A stretch of 11,083 nt of DNA from Candidatus Cryptobacteroides faecihippi (GTDB lineage Bacteria > Bacteroidota > Bacteroidia > Bacteroidales > UBA932), in contig JAGHSC010000180.1 of assembly GCA_018066065.1 (NCBI GenBank), positions 1 to 11,083 of the forward strand, in the 5' to 3' direction. The translations under genes and the position numbers were made by a program. The notes under the pieces were generated by a model that made no database searches, was not told the DNA's origin, and worked only from the letters and a program-made list of their open reading frames with translations. Numbering within the stretch: the stretch's first letter is position 1; every line of letters starts with the position of its first letter. Positions 6,522 through 11,083 of the stretch are shown here, piece by piece.

Positions 6522-7205
6522 CTACTCAGTCCTGAGGAAGGAGAAACCCGTCTTCATTCCGTCATGGCTCTCAGCAAGCGATGAGATGCCCATGACGGAA
6601 TTGCCGTCTGACACAAGTCCAGCGACCCTGGCTGCAGAAACCAGCTTGGAGGCATCGAACGTCAGGGCCATCTGGGAATCCTCAACGGAGACATAGCATG
6701 GAGGAAGCGGGATGAGTCCCACCTTCATGATGATCTTGCCTGACGCCTCGTCGAATGAATATGAACCCTTGATGGACTTGTCTCCCACTCTGTAGACTGC
6801 AGAGTTGTCGCCGTTGAAAGTAACCTGCAGCTTGCCGAATTCCATTCCAAGCTTGTCGAAATAGGGAGCCATCGTCTCCGAGAGCGCCTGGCATGCCTCG
6901 ACGCCACCGGCGGCAGCCAGACTCTTCTGGCTGTCGAACTGGATGGCCGGCATGGCATAGGTCCAGGTTCCGGCAAGGGATTTCCTGCTGGTAGTCTTCG
7001 AGTACTGCCCGAGGACGGAGCCGATCATCGTGAGAACCTTCCTGGCCCTCTTGATCCTCTTTGCGGTGTTCCTGATCTTGAACAATGATGAGATGGTGGT
7101 GGCAGCTCCGATGACACCGCATCCGGACACAGCCACTGTACCTCCTGCCAAAGCCACGGCCAGCATGCAGCCTGCGGCAAAGGACCTTAGATTCTTGCCT
7201 GTCAT
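6522..7205 (-). CDS. DUF4923-like lipoprotein
   Basis: A 227-residue predicted lipoprotein. ATG 7205 is followed by a basic start, a hydrophobic segment (about 10-28) and a lipobox VSGC with Cys29, so it should be processed by signal peptidase II. The residues after Cys29 (GVIGAATT) lack the acidic export signal seen on surface lipoproteins of Bacteroidetes, so a periplasm-facing anchor is likely. A Lys/Arg-rich patch follows (43-56, KIRNTAKRIKRARK). The rest matches what I remember of DUF4923: LAGTWTYAMPAIQF (77-90), a repeated beta pattern (VTFNGDNSAVYRVGDKSIKGSYSFD), and an end segment with LTFDASKL and DGMKTGFSFLR. The function of this family is unknown to me. The start lies four bases after the stop of the YfhO-like gene, so it is the last gene of that operon. 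In-frame sequence upstream to 7280 lies inside the YfhO gene and is not needed. Confidence 0.82.
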   Translation of the reverse strand: MTGKNLRSFAAGCMLAVALAGGTVAVSGCGVIGAATTISSLFKIRNTAKRIKRARKVLTMIGSVLGQYSKTTSRKSLAGTWTYAMPAIQFDSQKSLAAAGGVEACQALSETMAPYFDKLGMEFGKLQVTFNGDNSAVYRVGDKSIKGSYSFDEASGKIIMKVGLIPLPPCYVSVEDSQMALTFDASKLVSAARVAGLVSDGNSVMGISSLAESHDGMKTGFSFLRTE

Positions 7206-7209
7206 CTTA

Positions 7210-9816
7210 TTATTCTTCTGAGATTGATGTTTCTTTCTTCCTCCCGGCCATTGCGATCCATCCGAGCGAACCGGCGACAAGCAGGATCAGCAGCCAGGAT
7301 GACGCAGCGGACACGGCCTTGCCCTTGGCATAGACATCAGGGGAGAACTTCATCACAAGTTCGTGGTCTCCGGCAGGGAGAAGGACTCCGCGGAGTACCC
7401 AGTCGCAGCGGAACATGTCGACCGGAGCGCCGTCCACGGTTGCGGACCAGCCTTCCGGATAATAGACCTCGCTGAAGACCGCAGGCCTGTCAGACTTGGC
7501 GGAATAGGTGTAATGAAGCTCGTCTGGGGCATAGGAAGCCATCACGATGGAATCTGCCTCGGAAACCTGGACCTTCGAGAGGGCCTCTGCGACAGCCTCG
7601 CGCGCAGAGCTGAAGTCATCTCCGATCACAGCTGTCTCATACAGGTCGACATCGCCGATGCCGGCAATCTCCTCGTCCGGGGTCGATGCCACCTTCACGG
7701 AATCGATGAACCATGCATTGTCATTGGCGAAACGGTTCCAGACGGGTGCATATTCGGAATTGAAGATGAAGTACTTGCAGTTCAGGGCAGAGAGCACCGG
7801 AAGGTAAGGCAGGTTCTCGTTGGCCTCCCTGAATGTCGTTGCCTTGCTGATGACAGAGACAGCGGTCGACACTTCCTTGGAAAGATAGCGCTCGATGAGG
7901 TCCTGGTAGCGCTGGAGCTTTGCAGGGCTGTAACCTCCGACGTTCTTGTGGAAGTAGGAGTTGAACATGTCGTTGAAAGGATCGGTCGTGAGGTCGACCA
8001 CCCTGTAGGAAAGCGTGGAGTCGGTGAGTATGATGTCATCGACCTGCCTCTTCTTGAACTGGCCGTAGAAGGACCTCGCGGAGGTGAAGTCCGAGCTGTT
8101 GAGATAGCGGTGTCCAACCGAGAAGAGGTCGATAAGCACGAGGATGGATATTCCCACCACAGCCTCGATCCTGCGGGCCTTTCCGATGTGAGGGTCGCTT
8201 TCATAGGTCTCTTCCGCACCCTTCGGGATGCTGTAGCCCCAGAGGATGAGAAGGAAGGCGGCAACCACAAGGATCATCGAGCGGATGGCATCGGCCATCA
8301 TGAGATGGGCCCTGTCGACCCTGAGTGCATCGGCCACGGCCTCAGGAAGCTGTCCATCCGTCGGAGCCACGAAATCACCGACCAGGCCTGGCAGCACGGT
8401 GACCAGCAGGCAGAAACCTGCAGTCAGCGCAAGGGCGACAAGCCCGTCGACCAGGAACTCCTTCCTTGAATATCCACACTTCAGGATGCGGTCAAGCGTA
8501 AGGAAGCCGAGTACAGGCAGCGAGTACTGGAGTATGACAAGAGCCATTGAGACTGTCCTGACCTTGTTGTACATCGGGACACAGTCGAAGAAGAACTTCG
8601 TGAACCACATCATGTTCCTTCCAAGGCCAAGGCACACGGCCAGGACAGTGGCGGCAAGCAGCCACCATTTCTCCTTGCCCTCGTAAAGGAAAAGGCCGAG
8701 AAGGAAGAGGAACACGGTGATGGCTCCCATGTACATGGGTCCCGCAGTGAATGGCTGTGGGCCCCAGTAGAGAGGAAGAGAGTCTGCGACTTCGCGGGCT
8801 GGAAGTCCAGCCTCCTCACAGACCTTCACCACAGCTGACTTTGAAGGGTCCATGCTTCCTGTCGAAGCGCCACCGTTGTAGTCCGGGATCAGCAGGTTCG
8901 GAAGCTCCTGCTGGGAGTAGGACCAGGCTGTCGCATAGTCCAGCTGCAGGCCGGACTCGTTGACATCCGAGGTGCCATAGGATGAGGACAGTTCCGTGCC
9001 GCCCCTCATCGTGTGGCTGGTGTACTCGTAGAGCGGGACAAGCTTGACGGCATTCGTGCCGATTCCGGCCAGGCCCAGGACAAGGAGCATGGCCGATGCG
9101 GCAAGGAACCTGACGACCAGCGGCCTCCTCTCGCTGGAGACGAGAAGCCAGATGAAGAAAGTCAGCACGTAGAGAGCGATCATCAAGGCCAGGTAGTAGG
9201 TGATCTGCTGATGGTTGGCCTTGACCTGCATGCTCATCGAAAGTCCGAAGAGAACAGCCCCGATGGTGGTGAAAGGAAGCCACTCCTTCACGGACTTGCC
9301 CTTGATGCACGACTTGTAGGTGAATATCACTGCCGCGAGAACCCACGGAAGGAAGGCAAGCGCCTGCATCTTCGTGTTGTGTCCCACCTGGATGATCTGA
9401 AGGTTGTAGGAACAGAAAGTCATCGCAACCGCACCGCCGACGGCGATGATGGTGTCGACTCCCAGGGAGAGCAGGAGAAGGAAAGCTCCCAGAAGGGAGA
9501 GGAAAAGGTAGGATGCCGGCCTCTTCCCGGACAGGAGAAGGTTGTAGAGAGGCTGGGTGAGGTCACCCGCATGCGAAGGCATGAACGAAGTGGTCGGCAT
9601 GCCTCCGAACATGGCATCGGTCCAGTAGGACTCCTCGCCATCGTGGGCCTTGTTCCACTCCACCGTCTGATGCGACATGCTCATGTAGCCGGAGATGTCC
9701 GACTGATTCACGACCTTTCCAGTCAACACCTGAGGGACAAATGAATATGCGATGACCAGGAACAGTATCACCACTCCGGCGAACATTCCCAGCTTCTTAA
9801 GTACTTGCTTGCTCAT
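7210..9816 (-). CDS. YfhO-family multi-spanning membrane protein
   Basis: An 868-residue integral inner-membrane protein. Hydrophobic helices are visible at about 9-31, 101-118, 120-138, 150-168, 182-196, 204-226, 234-256, 360-377, 384-398, 418-440, 455-478, 510-527, 550-566 and 838-858, with one large loop at about 260-350 and a soluble C-terminal region, about 570-835. Recognisable YfhO-type sequences are the TDAMFGGMPTTS loop (66-77), WGPQPFTAGPMYMGAI (351-366) and MYNKVRTVSMALV (415-427). The fold is related to GT-C glycosyltransferases. In Firmicutes, YfhO is needed for glycosylation of teichoic acids; in Bacteroidota the substrate is unknown. ATG 9816 lies 19 nt after the glycosyltransferase stop, and the lipoprotein gene begins four bases after this gene's TAA, so the three form an operon. 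A role in moving or adding sugars on the outer face of the membrane is an inference from family and context. Confidence 0.88.
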   Translation of the reverse strand: MSKQVLKKLGMFAGVVILFLVIAYSFVPQVLTGKVVNQSDISGYMSMSHQTVEWNKAHDGEESYWTDAMFGGMPTTSFMPSHAGDLTQPLYNLLLSGKRPASYLFLSLLGAFLLLLSLGVDTIIAVGGAVAMTFCSYNLQIIQVGHNTKMQALAFLPWVLAAVIFTYKSCIKGKSVKEWLPFTTIGAVLFGLSMSMQVKANHQQITYYLALMIALYVLTFFIWLLVSSERRPLVVRFLAASAMLLVLGLAGIGTNAVKLVPLYEYTSHTMRGGTELSSSYGTSDVNESGLQLDYATAWSYSQQELPNLLIPDYNGGASTGSMDPSKSAVVKVCEEAGLPAREVADSLPLYWGPQPFTAGPMYMGAITVFLFLLGLFLYEGKEKWWLLAATVLAVCLGLGRNMMWFTKFFFDCVPMYNKVRTVSMALVILQYSLPVLGFLTLDRILKCGYSRKEFLVDGLVALALTAGFCLLVTVLPGLVGDFVAPTDGQLPEAVADALRVDRAHLMMADAIRSMILVVAAFLLILWGYSIPKGAEETYESDPHIGKARRIEAVVGISILVLIDLFSVGHRYLNSSDFTSARSFYGQFKKRQVDDIILTDSTLSYRVVDLTTDPFNDMFNSYFHKNVGGYSPAKLQRYQDLIERYLSKEVSTAVSVISKATTFREANENLPYLPVLSALNCKYFIFNSEYAPVWNRFANDNAWFIDSVKVASTPDEEIAGIGDVDLYETAVIGDDFSSAREAVAEALSKVQVSEADSIVMASYAPDELHYTYSAKSDRPAVFSEVYYPEGWSATVDGAPVDMFRCDWVLRGVLLPAGDHELVMKFSPDVYAKGKAVSAASSWLLILLVAGSLGWIAMAGRKKETSISEE

Positions 9817-9835
9817 ATGCAGTGTAATGTCTTTA

Positions 9836-11029
9836 TTATCCTTTCTTTCCAGCGGTCACTTCCTCAAGCAGGCGGACATACCTGCGGGTGAGGAACTTCC
9901 TCGTGAAGGCGCTGATGTCGGAGGCGTTGTCACGGAGTTCCCCGCTGCGGAACTCATCCCAGCACAGGTCGATGTAGTCACGGATCCGCTTCTCCTCATC
10001 CCAGTCGCATACAACTCCCGAGCCGGTGTCACGGATGATGCGTGCCATGGCACCATCAGTCTGGCCGATGCCGAGGATCGGACGGCGTGAGGCAAGGTAC
10101 TCGAAAAGCTTGCCCGGAAGCACTGCCCTGTACTCCGGCTCCTTTCGGAGCGGAAGGATAAGGAAGGATGCATTCTTCTGTTCCATGACGGCTGTCATGT
10201 GGTCCCTGTAGCCAAGGTCCGAGAGGTTATCCTCCAGGCCGGCTGCCTTGATCGAATCTATGATGGCGTCATCCGTCTTGCCGACAAGCCTGATCCTCAA
10301 CATGTTCCTGAATGCATCATCGGAGGCGCACTTCTCAGCGAGGACTTTCCACAGAGTGTCCGGATTGCCGTCAGAGGCAAAGAGTCCGGTGTGGGTCACG
10401 GTGAAGAAATCGTCAGGATGCGGATCCACCTTGAAGTCATCCTCGTCGAACCCATTGGTGATCAGCTCGACCGGAGTGGATGTCATAGCCTTGAACTCGT
10501 TCTGGACCATCGGCGAGACGGCGACCACCCTGGTGGCTCCATCCAGTACCTCCTGTTCCAGTTCCTGATGCTTCCTCTCTGCCCAGGCCGTCAGACCCAG
10601 ATGCTTGAAGTAGAACATCTTGGTCCATGGGTCGCGGAAATCGGCGATCCATGGCAGCCCGGTCGCCCTCGAGAGACGAAGGCCGATGAGGTGCATGGAC
10701 TGAGGAGGACCGGTGGTGACGATGGCATCGACCGGATGCTCCTTCAGATACTTCTTAAGGAACCTGACGGAAGGGCCCACCCACATGATTCTCGGATCGG
10801 GGATGAACATGTTGCCTCTGATGAAGAGAGAGAGGCTCTGCTTCCAGGACTTCTTCTGCCCGTTGATGGGATTGACCTCATCCGCAGAAGCGTTGGCATC
10901 GGTAAGAGTCTTGAGGTCGGTCGTGCTGTCCCTGCCCATGACCCAGCGATAGGCTTCCCAATGCTCCACTAGGTGGAGCTTCAGGATCTCCGCCTCGGGT
11001 GGAATATCCGATTCCTTAGTCTTGTGCAC
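9836..11029 (-). CDS. GT4-like glycosyltransferase, intact portion of an interrupted frame
   Basis: Predicted cytoplasmic transferase of nucleotide-sugar donors, GT-B fold, of the type used for surface glycans in Bacteroidota. From the GTG codon at 11029 it reads 397 residues to TAA 9836-9838. Seen: RGNMFIPDPR (71-80), VTTGPPQSMHLIGL (104-117), IADFRDPW (128-135), VSPMV (171-175), TNGFD (191-195), THTGLFASDGNP (212-223), and the donor-site block EPEYRAVLPGKLFEYLASRRP (297-317). Family members are usually about 430-440 residues and begin with a glycine-rich Rossmann strand that this portion lacks. The same frame continues upstream past GTG and clearly encodes family sequence, but a TAA at 11059-11057 interrupts it. 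GTG 11029 is therefore only the first permitted start after the stop, and the product would lack part of its N-terminal domain. It is the first visible gene of the operon with YfhO and the lipoprotein. Confidence 0.8.
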   Translation of the reverse strand: MHKTKESDIPPEAEILKLHLVEHWEAYRWVMGRDSTTDLKTLTDANASADEVNPINGQKKSWKQSLSLFIRGNMFIPDPRIMWVGPSVRFLKKYLKEHPVDAIVTTGPPQSMHLIGLRLSRATGLPWIADFRDPWTKMFYFKHLGLTAWAERKHQELEQEVLDGATRVVAVSPMVQNEFKAMTSTPVELITNGFDEDDFKVDPHPDDFFTVTHTGLFASDGNPDTLWKVLAEKCASDDAFRNMLRIRLVGKTDDAIIDSIKAAGLEDNLSDLGYRDHMTAVMEQKNASFLILPLRKEPEYRAVLPGKLFEYLASRRPILGIGQTDGAMARIIRDTGSGVVCDWDEEKRIRDYIDLCWDEFRSGELRDNASDISAFTRKFLTRRYVRLLEEVTAGKKG

Positions 11030-11083
11030 GGCAATCTGTTCTGGGTTTTCGGGATTTTACACGACAGGCTGCCACCCTTCGGA
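11030..11083 (-). pseudogene. 5' part of the glycosyltransferase frame, interrupted by an in-frame TAA
   Basis: Read on the minus strand, bases 11083-11030 give SEGWQPVV-stop-NPENPEQIA in the same frame as the downstream gene. Relatives carry a segment of the form GWEPVVYTPENPE at this point, so the match runs on both sides of the stop without a shift. The stop TAA (11059-11057) stands where a tyrosine codon (TAC or TAT) is expected; a single base change explains it. The remaining N-terminal codons lie outside the window. Either the gene is a recent nonsense pseudogene or the base is a sequencing or assembly error. Stop reassignment is unlikely because TAA ends three other genes here. Confidence 0.65.

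Noticed and set aside
7363..8469. A 368-codon open frame on the plus strand inside the YfhO gene
   Set aside because: It lies wholly antisense to a clear membrane-protein gene, shows no family resemblance, and is explained by GC-rich codon use that leaves few stops on the complement.
9013..9744. A 243-codon plus-strand frame opposite the YfhO N-terminal half
   Set aside because: Its charged, repetitive composition is typical of the complement of hydrophobic helices, and it has no recognisable domain.
10199..10972. A 257-codon plus-strand frame opposite the glycosyltransferase
   Set aside because: The minus-strand frame has conserved GT motifs along its length; this frame has none.
11057..11059. 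TAA read as a sense codon (altered genetic code)
   Set aside because: TAA, TAG and TGA all serve as ordinary stops for other genes in the window, so a local mutation or base error is the simpler explanation.

Overview
The window looks like chromosomal DNA from a member of the Bacteroidota, most likely Bacteroidales. Four things point that way. There is a Bacteroides-type second elongation factor G with degenerate GTPase motifs. There is a secreted family S46 dipeptidyl peptidase. There is a DUF4923-like lipoprotein next to a YfhO-type membrane protein. Two promoter candidates fit the Bacteroidota consensus (TTG, about 20 nt, TAnnTTTG), and Shine-Dalgarno sequences are weak or absent. By eye the base composition is moderately GC-rich in genes, with a more AT-rich stretch at about 1636-2176. 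Both ends of the window cut genes. I saw no RNA genes, CRISPR arrays, insertion sequences or integrases, and no gene-free stretch exceeds 300 bases.

Layout. Positions 1-1635 (minus) hold the first 545 codons of an EF-G paralogue whose 3' end is off the window. Next come a 69-residue single helix-turn-helix protein (minus, 1750-1959) and, divergent from it, an XRE-type regulator with a long coiled-coil tail (plus, 2177-2623). A perfect 15-bp palindrome lies between these two. A plus-strand block follows: rnhB (RNase HII) with its own promoter inside the gap after the regulator, then a secreted DPP7-type dipeptidyl peptidase, then an Mrp/ApbC-family P-loop ATPase whose start overlaps the peptidase stop by one base. 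The plus block meets a minus-strand block tail to tail with only four bases between stop codons. Read in its own direction, that block is a family-4-like glycosyltransferase (9836-11083), a 12-plus-helix YfhO-like membrane protein (7210-9816) and a small DUF4923-like lipoprotein (6522-7205), with gaps of 19 and 4 bases. It is very probably one operon.

How the genes may work together. RNase HII, the peptidase and Mrp serve genome maintenance, periplasmic peptide breakdown and Fe-S or metal handling; their adjacency looks like ordinary gene packing, apart from the coupled peptidase-mrp junction. The minus operon suggests envelope glycan or lipid modification: a cytoplasmic sugar transferase, a multi-spanning YfhO protein and a periplasm-facing lipoprotein.

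The observations most worth following are these. The EF-G paralogue has lost the catalytic histidine and the switch I threonine, which fits a GTP-hydrolysis-independent factor. The glycosyltransferase reading frame carries an in-frame TAA where its family has a tyrosine codon, so the gene looks broken or contains a base error. The Mrp protein has one cysteine in total and lacks the CxxC cluster ligand. The palindrome between the two divergent HTH genes is a candidate operator.
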